From Loxodes magnus (Eukaryota > Ciliophora > Karyorelictea > Loxodida > Loxodidae): a stretch of DNA of 64,000 bases. Below the pieces are notes generated by a model, which saw nothing but the letters and a program-made list of their open reading frames with translations, did not search any database and was not told where the DNA came from. The DNA is taken from the NCBI GenBank assembly GCA_946699065.1, contig CAMPDV010002112.1:1-64000 (forward strand), read 5' to 3'. The translations under genes were made by a program, and so were the position numbers. Positions within the stretch are counted from its first letter, which is position 1, and each line of letters starts with the position of its first letter. Positions 22,901-36,109 of the stretch are shown here, piece after piece.

Positions 22901-25900
22901 AATGTTAAGAAAGTGATGATAGAAAAAGGGAATTTAAAGAGAAGCGATAAAAAGTAGGAAGTGAGTTTTAATATGATTTTTGGAAAAAAAGATTTAAAGA
23001 CGAAAAATGTTAAGAAAGTGATGATAGAAAAAGGGAATTTAAAGAGAAGCGATAAAAAGTAGGAAGTGAGTTTTAATATGATTTTTGGAAAAAAAGATTT
23101 AAAGACGAAAAATGTTAAGAAAGTGATGATAGAAAAAGGGAATTTAAAGAGAAGCGATAAAAAGTAGGAAGTGAGTTTTAATATGATTTTTGGAAAAAAA
23201 GATTTAAAGACGAAAAATGTTAAGAAAGTGATGATAGAAAAAGGGAATTTAAAGAGAAGCGATAAAAAGTAGGAAGTGAGTTTTAATATGATTTTTGGAA
23301 AAAAAGATTTAAAGACGAAAAATGTTAAGAAAGTGATGATAGAGAAAAAGGGAATTTAAAGAGAAGCGATAAAAAGTAGGAAGTGAGTTTTAATATGATT
23401 TTTGGAAAAAAAGATTTAAAGACGAAAAATGTTAAGAAAGTGATGATAGAAAAAGGGAATTTAAAGAGAAGCGATAAAAAGTAGGAAGTGAGTTTTAATA
23501 TGATTTTTGGAAAAAAAGATTTAAAGACGAAAAATGTTAAGAAAGTGATGATAGAAAAAGGGAATTTAAAGAGAAGCGATAAAAAGTAGGAAGTGAGTTT
23601 TAATATGATTTTTGGAAAAAAAGATTTAAAGACGAAAAATGTTAAGAAAGTGATGATAGAAAAAGGGAATTTAAAGAGAAGCGATAAAAAGTAGGAAGTG
23701 AGTTTTAATATGATTTTTGGAAAAAAAGATTTAAAGACGAAAAATGTTAAGAAAGTGATGATAGAAAAAGGGAATTTAAAGAGAAGCGATAAAAAGTAGG
23801 AAGTGAGTTTTAATATGATTTTTGGAAAAAAAGATTTAAAGACGAAAAATGTTAAGAAAGTGATGATAGAAAAAGGGAATTTAAAGAGAAGCGATAAAAA
23901 GTAGGAAGTGAGTTTTAATATGATTTTTGGAAAAAAAGATTTAAAGACGAAAAATGTTAAGAAAGTGATGATAGAGAAAAAGGGAATTTAAAGAGAAGCG
24001 ATAAAAAGTAGGAAGTGAGTTTTAATATGATTTTTGGAAAAAAAGATTTAAAGACGAAAAATGTTAAGAAAGTGATGATAGAGAAAAAGGGAATTTAAAG
24101 GGAAGCGATAAAAAGTAGGAAGTGAGTTTTAATAAGATTTAAAGACGAAAAATGTTAAGAAAGTGATGATAGAAAAAGGGAATTTAAAGAGAAGCGATAA
24201 AAAGTAGGAAGTGAGTTTTAATATGATTTTTGGAAAAAAAGATTTAAAGACGAAAAATGTTAAGAAAGTGATGATAGAAAAAGGGAATTTAAAGAGAAGC
24301 GATAAAAAGTAGGAAGTGAGTTTTAATATGATTTTTGGAAAAAAAGATTTAAAAGACGAAAAATGTTAAGAAAGTGATGATGAGAAAAAGGGAATTTAAA
24401 GAGAAGCGATAAAAAGTAGGAAGTGAGTTTTAATATGATTTTTGGAAAAAAAGATTTAAAGACGAAAAATGTTAAGAAAGTGATGATAGAAAAAGGGAAT
24501 TTAAAGAGAAGCGATAAAAAGTAGGAAGTGAGTTTTAATATGATTTTTGGAAAAAAAGATTTAAAGACGAAAAATGTTAAGAAAGTGATGATAGAAAAAG
24601 GGAATTTAAAGAGAAGCGATAAAAAGTAGGAAGTGAGTTTTAATATGATTTTTGGAAAAAAAGATTTAAAGACGAAAAATGTTAAGAAAGTGATGATAGA
24701 AAAAGGGAATTTAAAGAGAAGCGATAAAAAGTAGGAAGTGAGTTTTAATATGATTTTTGGAAAAAAAGATTTAAAGACGAAAAATGTTAAGAAAGTGATG
24801 ATAGAAAAAGGGAATTTAAAGAGAAGCGATAAAAAGTAGGAAGTGAGTTTTAATATGATTTTTGGAAAAAAAGATTTAAAGACGAAAAATGTTAAGAAAG
24901 TGATGATAGAAAAAGGGAATTTAAAGAGAAGCGATAAAAAGTAGGAAGTGAGTTTTAATATGATTTTTGTAAAAAAAGATTTAAAGACGAAAAATGTTAA
25001 GAAAGTGATGATAGAAAAAGGGAATTTAAAGAGAAGCGATAAAAAGTAGGAAGTGAGTTTTAATATGATTTTTGGAAAAAAAGATTTAAAGACGAAAAAT
25101 GTTAAGAAAGTGATGATAGAGAAAAAGGGAATTTAAAGAGAAGCGATAAAAAGTAGGAAGTGAGTTTTAATATGATTTTTGTATAAAAAGATTTAAAGAC
25201 GAAAAATGTTAAGAAAGTGATGATAGAAAAAGGGAATTTAAAGAGAAGCGATAAAAAGTAGGAAGTGAGTTTTAATATGATTTTTGGAAAAAAAGATTTA
25301 AAGACGAAAAATGTTAAGAAAGTGATGATAGAGAAAAAGGGAATTTAAAGAGAAGCGATAAAAAGTAGGAAGTGAGTTTTAATATGATTTTTGGAAAAAA
25401 AGATTTAAAGACGAAAAATGTTAAGAAAGTGATGATAGAAAAAGGGAATTTAAAGAGAAGCGATAAAAAGTAGGAAGTGAGTTTTAATATGATTTTTGGA
25501 AAAAAAGATTTAAAGACGAAAAATGTTAAGAAAGTGATGATAGAAAAAGGGAATTTAAAGAGAAGCGATAAAAAGTAGGAAGTGAGTTTTAATATGATTT
25601 TTGGAAAAAAAGATTTAAAGACGAAAAATGTTAAGAAAGTGATGATAGAAAAAGGGAATTTAAAGAGAAGCGATAAAAAGTAGGAAGTGAGTTTTAATAT
25701 GATTTTTGGAAAAAAAGATTTAAAGACGAAAAATGTTAAGAAAGTGATGATAGAAAAAGGGAATTTAAAGAGAAGCGATAAAAAGTAGGAAGTGAGTTTT
25801 AATATGATTTTTGGAAAAAAAGATTTAAAGACGAAAAATGTTAAGAAAGTGATGATAGAAAAAGGGAATTTAAAGAGAAGCGATAAAAAGTAGGAAGTGA

Positions 25901-28900
25901 GTTTTAATATGATTTTTGGAAAAAAAGATTTAAAGACGAAAAATGTTAAGAAAGTGATGATAGAGAAAAAGGGAATTTAAAGAGAAGCGATAAAAAGTAG
26001 GAAGTGAGTTTTAATATGATTTTTGGAAAAAAAGATTTAAAGACGAAAAATGTTAAGAAAGTGATGATAGAAAAAGGGAATTTAAAGAGAAGCGATAAAA
26101 AAGTAGTGGAAGTGAGTTTTAATATGAGTTTTTTTGGAAAAAAAGATTTAAAGACGAAAAATGTTAAGAAAGTGATGATAGAGAAAAAGGGAATTTAAAG
26201 AGAAGCGATAAAAAGTAGGAAGTGAGTTTTAATATGATTTTTGGAAAAAAAGATTTAAAGACGAAAAATGTTAAGAAAGTGATGATAGAGAAAAAGGGAA
26301 TTTAAAGAGAAGCGATAAAAAGTAGGAAGTGAGTTTTAATATGATTTTTGGAAAAAAAGATTTAAAGACGAAAAATGTTAAGAAAGTGATGATAGAGAAA
26401 AAGGGAATTTAAAGAGAAGCGATAAAAAAGTAGGAAGTGAGTTTTAATATGATTTTTGGAAAAAAAGATTTAAAGACGAAAAATGTTAAGAAAGTGATGA
26501 TAGAGAAAAAGGGAATTTAAAGAGAAGCGATAAAAAGTAGGAAGTGAGTTTTAATATGATTTTTGGAAAAATGTTAAAAAAAGATTTAAAGACGAAAAAT
26601 GTTAAGAAAGTGATGATAGAGAAAAAGGGAATTTAAAGAGAAGCGATAAAAAGTAGGAAGTGAGTTTTAATATGATTTTTGGAAAAAAAGATTTAAAGAC
26701 GAAAAATGTTAAGAAAGTGATGATAGAGAAAAAGGGAATTTAAAGAGAAGCGATAAAAAGTAGGAAGTGAGTTTTAATATGATTTTTGGAAAAAAAGATT
26801 TAAAGACGAAAAATGTTAAGAAAGTGATGATAGAAAAAGGGAATTTAAAGAGAAGCGATAAAAAGTAGGAAGTGAGTTTTAATATGATTTTTGGAAAAAA
26901 AGATTTAAAGACGAAAAATGTTAAGAAAGTGATGATAGAGAAAAAGGGAATTTAAAGAGAAGCGATAAAAAGTAGGAAGTGAGTTTTAATATGATTTTTT
27001 AAGAAAGTGATGAAAAAAGATTTAAAGAAAGCGATAAAAAAAAAGTGTTTTAATATGATTTTTGGAAAAAAAGATTTAAAGACGAAAAATGTTAAGAAAG
27101 TGATGATAGAGAAAAAGGGAATTTAAAGAGAAGCGATAAAAAAGTAGGAAGTGAGTTTTAATATGATTTTTGTAAAAAAAGATTTAAAGACGAAAAATGT
27201 TAAGAAAGTGATGATAGAGAAAAAAGGGAATTTAAAGAGAAGCGATAAAAAAGTAGGAAGTGAGTTTTAATATGATTTTTGTAAAAAAAGATTTAAAGAC
27301 AAAAATGTTAAGAAAGTGATGATAGAGAAAAAGGGAATTTAAAGAGAAGCGATAAAAAGTAGGAAGTGAGTTTTAATATGATTTTTGGAAAAAAAGATTT
27401 AAAGACGAAAAATGTTAAGAAAGTGATGATAGAAAAAAAGGGAATTTAAAGATAAGTGAAAAAGTAGGAAGTGAGTTTTAATATGATTTTTGGAAAAAAA
27501 GATTTAAAGACGAAAAATGTTAAGAAAGTGATGATAGATAAAGGGAATTTAAAGAGAAGCGAAAAAAAGTAGGAAGTGAGTTTTAATATGATTTTTGGAA
27601 AAAAAGATTTAAAGACGAAAAATGTTAAGAAAGTGATGATAGAAAAAGGGAATTTAAAGAGAAGCGATAAAAAGTAGGAAGTGAGTTTTAATATGATTTT
27701 TGTTTTAATATGATTTTTGTAAAAAAGATTTAAAGACGAAAAATGTTAAGAAAGTGATGATAGAGAAAAAGGGAATTTAAAGAGAAGCGATAAAAAGTAG
27801 GAAGTGAGTTTTAATATGATTTTTGGAAAAAAAGATTTAAAGACGAAAAATGTTAAGAAAGTGATGATAGAAAAAGGGAATTTAAAGAGAAGCGATAAAA
27901 AGTAGGAAGTGAGTTTTAATATGATTTTTGGAAAAAAAGATTTAAAGACGAAAAATGTTAAGAAAGTGATGATAAGAAAGTGAGAAAAAGGGAATTTAAA
28001 GAGAAGCGATAAAAAGTAGGAAGTGAGTTTTAATATGATTTTTGGAAAAAAAGATTTAAAGCGAAAAAGTGTTAAGAAAGTGATGATAGAGAAAAAGGGA
28101 ATTTAAAGATAAGCGATAAAAAGTAGGAAGTGAGTTTTAATATGATTTTTGGAAAAAAAGATTTAAAGCGAAAAATGTTAAGAAAGTGATGATAGAGAAA
28201 AAGGGAATTTAAAGAGAAGCGATAAAAAAGTAGGAAGTGAGTTTTAATATGATTTTTGGAAAAAAAGATTTAAAGACGAAAAATGTTAAGAAAGTGATGA
28301 TAGAAAAAGGGAATTTAAAGAGAAGCGATAAAAAGTAGGAAGTGAGTTTTAATATGATTTTTGGAAAAAAAGATTTAAAGACGAAAAATGTTAAGAAAGT
28401 GATGATAGATAAAAAGGGAATTTAAAGAGAAGCGATAAAAAGTAGGAAGTGAGTTTTAATATGATTTTTGGAAAAAAAGATTTAAAGACGAAAAATGTTA
28501 AGAAAGTGATGATAGAAAAAGGGAATTTAAAGAGAAGCGATAAAAAGTAGGAAGTGAGTTTTAATATGATTTTTGGAAAAAAAGATTTAAAGACGAAAAA
28601 TGTTAAGAAAGTGATGATAGAAAATTGGAATTTAAAGAGAAGCGATAAAAAAGAAGGAAGTGAGTTTTAATATGATTTTTGTAAAAAAAGATTTAAAGAC
28701 GAAAAATGTTAAGAAAGTGATGATAGAGAAAAAAGGGAATTTAAAGAGAAGCGATAAAAAAGTAGGAAGTGAGTTTTAATATGATTTTTGTAAAAAAAGA
28801 TTTAAAGACGAAAAATGTTAAGAAAGTGATGATAGAGAAAAAGGGAATTTAAAGAGAAGCGATAAAAAGTAGGAAGTGAGTTTTAATATGATTTTTGTAT

Positions 28901-29998
28901 AAAAAGATTTAAAGAGAAAAATGTTAAGAAAGTGATGATAGAAAAAGGGAATTTAAAGAGAAGCGATAAAAAGTAGGAAGTGAGTTTTAATATGATTTTT
29001 GGAAAAAAAAATTTAAAGACGAAAAATGTTAAGAAAGTGATGATAGAGAAAAAGGGAATTTAAAGATAAGCGAAAAAAAGTAGGAAGTGAGTTTTAATAT
29101 GATTTTTGGAAAAAAAGATTTAAAGACGAAAAATGTTAAGAAAGTGATGATAGAGAAAAAGGGAATTTAAAGATAAGCGAAAAAAAGTAGGAAGTGAGTT
29201 TTAATATGATTTTTGGAAAAAAAGATTTAAAGACGAAAAATGTTAAGAAAGTGATGATAGATAAAGGGAATTTAAAGAGAAGCGAAAAAAAGTAGGAAGT
29301 GAGTTTTAATATGATTTTTGGAAAAAAAGATTTAAAGACGAAAAATGTTAAGAAAGTGATGATAGAGAAAAAGGGAATTTAAAGATAAGCGAAAAAAAGT
29401 AGGAAGTGAGTTTTAATATGATTTTTGGAAAAAAAGATTTAAAGAGAAAAATGTTAAGAAAGTGATGATAGAGAAAAAGGGAATTTAAAGATAAGCGAAA
29501 AAAAGTAGGAAGTGAGTTTTAATATGATTTTTGGAAAAAAAGATTTAAAGACGAAAAATGTTAAGAAAGTGATGATAGAGAAAAAGGGAATTTAAAGAGA
29601 AGCGATAAAAAATAGGAAGTGAGTTTTAATATGATTTTTGTATAAAAAGATTTAAAGACGAAAAATGTTAAGAAAGTGATGATAGAGAAAAAGGGAATTT
29701 AAAGATAAGCGAAAAAAAGTAGGAAGTGAGTTTTAATATGATTTTTGTAAAAAAAGATTTAAAGACGAAAAATGTTAAGAAAGTGATGATGGATAAAGGG
29801 AATTTAAAGAGAAGCGAAAAAAAGTAGGAAGTGAGTTTTAATATGATTTTTGGAAAAAAAGATTTAAAGACGAAAAATGTTAAGTAAGTTATTATAGAAA
29901 GAGAAAAAAGGAATTTAAAAAGAAGTGAAAAAAAACAAAAATGTGAGTTTTAATATTTTGTAAAAAAAAGATGTGAATATGAAAAATGTTAAGAATGG
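16906..29998 (+). repeat. 105-bp satellite array, left arm (about 120 units)
   Basis: Head-to-tail copies of a 105-bp unit built from TTAAAGAGAAGCGATAAAAA, GTAGGAAGTGAGTTTTAATA, TGATTTTTGGAAAAAAAGAT, TTAAAGACGAAAAATGTTAA and GAAAGTGATGATAGAAAAAG. Main variants are 107-bp units (GATAGAGAAAAAG or GATAGATAAAAAG) and a form with AAGAAATGATTTTTGAG replacing AAGAAAGTGATGATAGA (near 18160, 19320, 19427, 19743, 19853, 21226). The plus strand is almost all purine plus T-runs. Copies are near perfect from about 17 to 24 kb and become irregular from about 26 to 30 kb, with a broken unit near 27000 and strongly diverged final copies. 105 is a multiple of three; one plus frame reads as a 35-residue basic repeat containing NMIFGKKDLKTKNVKK, but no frame is kept across the length variants, so I do not call it a gene. 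Confidence 0.98.
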
Positions 29999-30994
29999 TA
30001 TTTTTAAACTTTTTTTGATCATGAGTTAAAAATAATATTTAAAATTAAAAACAATTTATTTGATAGCAAAATATAATTAAGAGAATAATTCAAAATGGGC
30101 AATCAAAATTTTTAAATTTTTTTTTTTAAATAAAGATAATTTAAAAAAATTTTAAAAATACGCTAAAAATAAGTTTCATGGACTGCAAAAAAATTTGAAT
30201 GTTGCAAATTTGGCTTAAATACTTGAAAGAAAATTTTTTTGTTTTTTAAAAGTACCTTTAGAAGTAATTTAACTTGCGTAGGGAAAAACAATAAAATTAT
30301 TGTAAATAAACATTTTTTACTGAAAATGTATTTAAAGAATAAACTATATCTAAATTAGATTTATTCTTATATTTAAAAAAGTAAATTGGTAAAAATAATT
30401 ATAAATTAAAAAAAATAAATTTATAAAAAAAGAAATCTGATTTTCAAATAATAAAGAAAAAATTCACTAAAGGTAATAAAAATTTTTATAAAGAACAAAA
30501 CAATAATTTGCACTAAAAAAAAATTATTTTCGGGAAGTTAAAAAATTGAAAATAATAAAATTTTTTTTTAATGAATAAGTTCATATAAGTCTTACTATAT
30601 TTGAGTAAATCCTGAAAACAAAAAATTTTCTCAATAAACAGAAGCATTCATAAGATAAAATAAAATCAAAAAAATTTAAAATCTTTAAATATGTAGTTTA
30701 AAAAAACATTTAAAAAAGCTTAAAAAGTCATAAAAATAGTCTTGAATCTCACAAAAAAAATTTAAAGGAAAAAAATAAAAATATAATAAATAAAAAGTAA
30801 AAAAAATCATTCAAATACAATAGATACACAAAATATAGATCGGAATACATAAAAAGAAAAATAAATAAAAAATAATATATTAAAAAAGAAAGAATAAAAA
30901 TTTCATTAGTATAAAGATTTATAAATAAATTGTTTCTTTATTATAGTGTATTTTTCTCTTTTAATGTTTTTTTTCTATATTATCAAAGTATTTT
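29999..30994. other. AT-rich spacer between left array and channel gene
   Basis: Mostly A-rich sequence without repeats of the satellite or recognisable genes. It contains whatever promoter drives the channel gene, but no element can be named. Confidence 0.5.
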
Positions 30995-33900
30995 ATGAAC
31001 TATTAAAGTAAATCCACTGAATTTACAAAATAATAAAAAACATCATTACGAAAGTTAAAAATAGAATAGGCTTACGAGATTTTAAAAAATGAAAAAGATA
31101 AAAATAATGTGTTAGATCTTATAAAAATAATTACACTTAAAGGACATAATAATTATGTTATAAATGTAAGCTTCAGTCCAGATGGAAATACAATCGCTAG
31201 TTCTTCAGGTGATAAAACTATCAAACTATGAAACCTTAAAACACAATAAGAAATCATTACACTTAAAGGAAAAGAAGAATTTATCTCAAGTGTTACTTTT
31301 AGTCCAGATGGAAATATACTCGCTAGCTCTTCAGGTGATAAAACTATCAAACTATGAAACGTTCATACACAATAAGAAATTATAACTCTTTACGGACATT
31401 CAAGTAGTGTTTCAAGCGTTACTTTTAGTCCAGATGGAAATACACTCGCTAGTTCTTCAAATGATAAAACTATCAAACTATGAAACCTCAAAACACAATA
31501 AGAAATCATTACACTTAGAGGACATACAAGCTATGTTTCAAGCGTAACTTTCAGTCCAGATGGAAATACACTCGCTAGTTCTTCAGATGATAATACTATC
31601 AAACTATGAAACCTCAAAACACAATAAGAAATCATTACACTTAGAGGACATACAAGCTATGTTTCAAGCGTAACTTTCAGTCTAGATGGAAATACACTCG
31701 CTAGCTCTTCACATGATAAAACTATCAAAATATGAAACCTTAAAACACAATAAGAAATCATTACACTTAGAGGACATACAGACTATGTTTCAAACGTTAC
31801 TTTTAGTCCAGATGGAAATACACTCGCTAGTTCTTCAGGTGATAAAACTATCAAACTATGAAACCTTAAAACACAATAAGAAATCATTACACTTAGAGAT
31901 CATACAGAATCTGTTTTAAACGTAAGCTTCAGTCCAGATGGAAATACACTCGCTAGCTCTTCATATGATAATACTATCAAACTATGAAACCTTCAAACAC
32001 AATAAGAAATCATTACAATTAGAGGACATACAGAATCAGTTTCAAGCGTTACTTTTAGTCCAGATGGAAATACACTCGCTAGTTCTTCAAATGATAAAAC
32101 TATCAAACTATGAAACCTTCAAACACAATAAGAAATCATTACACTTAGAGGACATACAAGCTATGTTTCAAGCGTAACTTTCAGTCCAGATGGAAATACA
32201 CTCGCTAGTTCTTCTTATGATAAAACTATCAAACTATGAAACCTTAAAACACAATAAGAAATCATTACACTAAGAGATCATACAGACTATGTTTCAAACG
32301 TTACTTTTAGTCGAGATGGAAATACACTCGCTAGTTCTTCAGGTGATAATAGTATCAAACTATGAAACCTTCAAACACAATAAGAAATCATTACACTTAG
32401 AGGACATACAAGCTATGTTTCAAGCGTAACTTTTAGTCCAGATGGAAATACACTCGCTAGTTCTTCAAATGATAAAACTATCAAACTATGAAACCTTCAA
32501 ACACAACAAGAAATCATTACACTTAGAGGACACGAAAAATCTGTTTCAAGCGTAATTTTCAGTCCAGATGGAAATACACTCGCTAGTTCTTCAGATGATA
32601 AAACTATCAAACTATGAAACCTGCAAACACAATAAGAAATAATTACACTTAGAGATCATACAGAATCTGTTTTAAACGTAACTTTTAGTCCAGATGGAAA
32701 TATACTCGCTAGCTCGTCAAGTGATGATACTATCAAACTATGAAACCTTAAAACACAATAAGAAATCATTACACTTAGAGGACATACAAGCTATGTTTTA
32801 AACGTAACTTTTAGTCGAGATGGAAATACAATCGCTAGTTCTTCAGGTGATAAAACTATCAAAATATGAAACCTTAAAACACAATAAGAAATCATTACAC
32901 TTAAAGGACACGAAAAATCTGTTTCAAGCGTTACTTTTAGTCCAGATGGAAATACACTCGCTAGTTCTTCAAATGATAAAACTATCAAACTATGAAACCT
33001 TCAAACAAAATAAGAAATCATTACACTTAGAGGACATACAGACTATGTTTCAAACGTTACTTTTAGTCGAGATGGAAATACACTCGCTAGTTCTTCAGGT
33101 GATAATAGTATCAAACTATGAAACCTTCAAACACAATAAGAAATCATTACACTTAGAGGACACGAAAAATCAGTTTCAAGCGTTACTTTTAGTCCAGATG
33201 GAAATACACTCGCTAGTTCTTCAAATGATAAAACTATCAAACTATGAAACCTCAAAACACAATAAGAAATCATTACACTTAGAGGACATACAAGCTATGT
33301 TTTAAACGTTACTTTTAGTCCAGATGGAAATACACTCGCTAGTTCTTCTTATGATAATACTATCAAACTATGAAACCTTCAAACACAATAAGAAATCATT
33401 ACACTTAAAGGACATACAAACTATGTTTTAAACGTAAGCTTCAGTCCAGATGGAAATACACTCGCTAGTTCTTCAGGTGATAATAGTATCAAACTATGAA
33501 ACCTTCAAACACAATAAGAAATCATTACACTTAGAGGACACGAAAAATCTGTTTCAAGCGTTACTTTTAGTCCAGATGGAAATACACTCGCTAGCTCGTC
33601 CAGTGATGATACTATCAAACTATGAAACCTTAAAACACAATAAGAAATAATTACACTTAGAGAACATACAGAATCTGTTTTAAACGTAAGTTTCAGTCCA
33701 GATGGAAATACACTCGCTAGTTCTTCAAATGATAAAACTATCAAGCTATGAAACCTATAACCTTTATTTTCTTCTTTTTATCTTCAATTTGTTAGTGCTC
33801 CGATTTTTACTAAAAGGCTTTAATTTTTGTTTGGTCTTTTTTATTTACCTTTATAGAAAGATAAATTGATGAACTTATTAAATACTTGATATAATTTGTT

Positions 33901-36109
33901 TACTAATTCCTTTTAGATGATATCTTCATGAAATTGCTAATTTACTTAATTTTCATTTACTCCTCTTCATTTCTGTTCTTTTTTGGGAAAAACTGAGATT
34001 TTAAAGTCGGCTTTTAAGAACTACTAAATTTAGTTACGTACTGATTTATTTGGCCATTCACCCCTTTTTTACTCTATTTTTTACTAACATTAAAGCACAA
34101 CTGATTTACTCTTGGATTATATATCTTAACTTGAATATTGTGAGTTTTTAGTTTAAAGAGCTTCATTTTAATCTTTATAACTTGATTTTACTGGAATTAT
34201 TCGTAATTCTTCTTCTTTTTTGGATAATTTACTTAGCAATCTACTTTATTTCGACTAAAATCTTCGCGAACATCTTTATGTTGAGTAAGATTAACGTATT
34301 AAATTCGCTGACTTTTCTGTTTAAAGTTTTAAATTATTTTAGTAATAACTACCTTGTGAAAACTAACAATAAACTACTTAATAAAAAGATTTATCTCTCG
34401 ATAAAAATTCGTAATTAGACAACTAATCTAAGGAGCATCTTAAAATATCTACATCTTGATTCAAACTACCTTCTGTAGTTGGATCTGATTAAAGCATTGA
34501 ATTATTGAATTCATTCTTAGACTCAAAAGATAAAGATTTATACAAACATAAAATAATAAGAAGTTATATTAACTTAAAGTGAAATCACTTATGATATATA
34601 ATCTTGGCTATTTCTTGTTTGATATGACTTAATCTATTTCTTATTGTGGTTTTGATGATTAAACCTTTTTGCTTTTTTTATCTTGCCTTGATTTTATTGG
34701 TGCTAATAAATGGTTGCTTGCTTGCTTGGGAATTGCTTTAAATTAGAATAACAAGATTAGATTATTTTAAGGATGCTTGGAATATAGTTGATATTACTAG
34801 AATCATTTTTATAGTTCCTTGGATATTCTTTAGTGCTTTTGATATCTAAATAGAAACATTTAACTGAATTTTTCTACTATTGAACGTATTACGTGGAATT
34901 ACGGCCTTTAGATCATTTGACGAAACAAGATATTACATTAAGCTGATTTTAGATTCCTTTTACAATATAAGATACTTCCTTACTATAATGGTTTACACCA
35001 CACTGGCATTTGGCCTTCTATATATTACAGCAAAGGGTGAAGAAGTCTCATTTAAAAGCTTATGAATTTCATCTTTCGATTTGATAGCAGGGGATTCAGG
35101 AGTATTTGATAGGGAAGGATTGGATATAATATATACCACATTCCTCTTAGCTGTTATTTTAAATGTAGTGATAATGCTTAATATGATCATCTCTATTCTA
35201 GGAGATTCCTTTGATGAGTTTTAAATTTAGCAAGTCTATTATGACTATAGAGAAAAGACTTAAGTTCTTCTTGAGATAGAACAGATTCTTTCCTTATGAA
35301 ATCCAGAAAATAGGGAGTAATATCTTCATATTTGTGATAATTATTATCAAGAAGAAGGTTTTGGATGGGAAGGAAAAGTTGCAGACGTAAGAGAGTGCAT
35401 CAAAAAGACTGAAGACAAAATAAACGAAAAAATTGATTAAAACACTAAGAAATTAGATACTCTTGAAGGGAAAATTACTAAGATTGATTCTCTTGAAGCA
35501 AAAAATAATACACTCAATTCTCTTGAGAAAACAGCCAAAGAAATAGAGATTCTTAAGACTTAAACAAATTCTATGGAGAGAAAGATGAATTCTATGGATG
35601 GAAAGATGAATTCTATGGATGAAAAGATGAATTCTATGGATGGAAAGATGAATTCTATGGATGGAAAGATGAATTCTATCGAGGAGAAAATGAATGAAAT
35701 AGAGATTCTTAAGACTTAAACAAATTCTATGGATGGAAAGTTGAATTCTATGGATGGAAAGATGAATTCTATCGAGGAGAAAATGAATGAAATAGAGATT
35801 CTTAAGACTTAAACAAATTCTATGGAGAGAAAGATGAATTCTATGGATGGAAAGATGAATTCTATGGATGGAAAGATGAATTCTATCGAGGAGAAAATGA
35901 ATGAAATAGAGATTCTTAAGACTTAAACAAATTCTATGGATGGAAAGTTGAATTCTATGGATGGAATGATGAGGTCTATTGAGGAGAAAATGAAAGAAGT
36001 CGAACTTTTTAAATTTCAAACTGGCTCTATCGATAAAAAGATGGACTAGCTTGAAGAAAAACTGGACTCTCTTATTGGGCTGCTAAGTGCAAAGTCCTTA
36101 ATAAAATGA
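30995..36109 (+). CDS. WD40-repeat / TRP-like cation channel, 1704 residues
   Basis: One uninterrupted frame (TAA/TAG = Gln, TGA = Trp) from ATG at 30995 to TGA at 36107-36109. Residues 48-920 hold 21 WD40 repeats, each exactly 42 codons, with GHxxxVxxVxFSPDGN and DxTIKLWN motifs. A linker with an ankyrin-like piece ([11 protein letters not shown], then DLLLDYI) fills about 920-1190. Residues about 1200-1400 form an ion-transport domain: hydrophobic segments from [12 protein letters not shown], then [24 protein letters not shown], a pore-like [11 protein letters not shown], and the last segment [19 protein letters not shown], which closely resembles the end of S6 in TRP/polycystin-type channels. 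A coiled-coil tail with perfect NSMDGKM heptads runs to about 1690. WD40-channel fusions are known in ciliates. The likely role is a membrane cation channel tetramerised by the tail and regulated through the propeller domains. The start was chosen as the first ATG after A-rich noncoding DNA and could lie elsewhere. Ligand and ion selectivity cannot be read. Confidence 0.9.
31142..33760 (+). repeat. 21 WD40 units of exactly 126 bp
   Basis: The GAT of each SPDG motif falls at 31181 and every 126 bp thereafter up to 33701, without a single length change. Units are very similar at the DNA level, including synonymous sites. 21 blades would make about three seven-bladed propellers. Confidence 0.96.
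35570..36000 (+). repeat. 21-bp heptad repeat encoding a coiled coil
   Basis: Units such as AATTCTATGGATGGAAAGATG encode seven residues (NSMDGKM), nested in a larger unit that also holds EIEILKTQT. Two to five heptads occur per larger unit. Met and hydrophobic residues fall at the a/d positions. Confidence 0.9.

Noticed and set aside
26004-26198. 64-residue ORF in the satellite
   Set aside because: A chance stop-free stretch caused by a few length-variant units; it is not distinguished from the rest of the array.
16906-29998. CRISPR array
   Set aside because: Units are contiguous 105-bp copies with no unique spacers, in a eukaryotic nuclear setting.
31153-33744. Short standard-code ORFs on both strands inside the WD40 region
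   Set aside because: They are in other frames than the 1704-codon frame and are periodic shadows of the 126-bp repeat.
34182-34418. Plus-strand 78-residue hydrophobic ORF
   Set aside because: It is out of frame with the channel gene, whose frame stays open here and carries the ankyrin-like linker.
35453-36019. Minus-strand ORF of 188 residues
   Set aside because: It is the antisense shadow of the heptad coiled-coil repeat in the channel gene; its own sequence is just a translated minisatellite.
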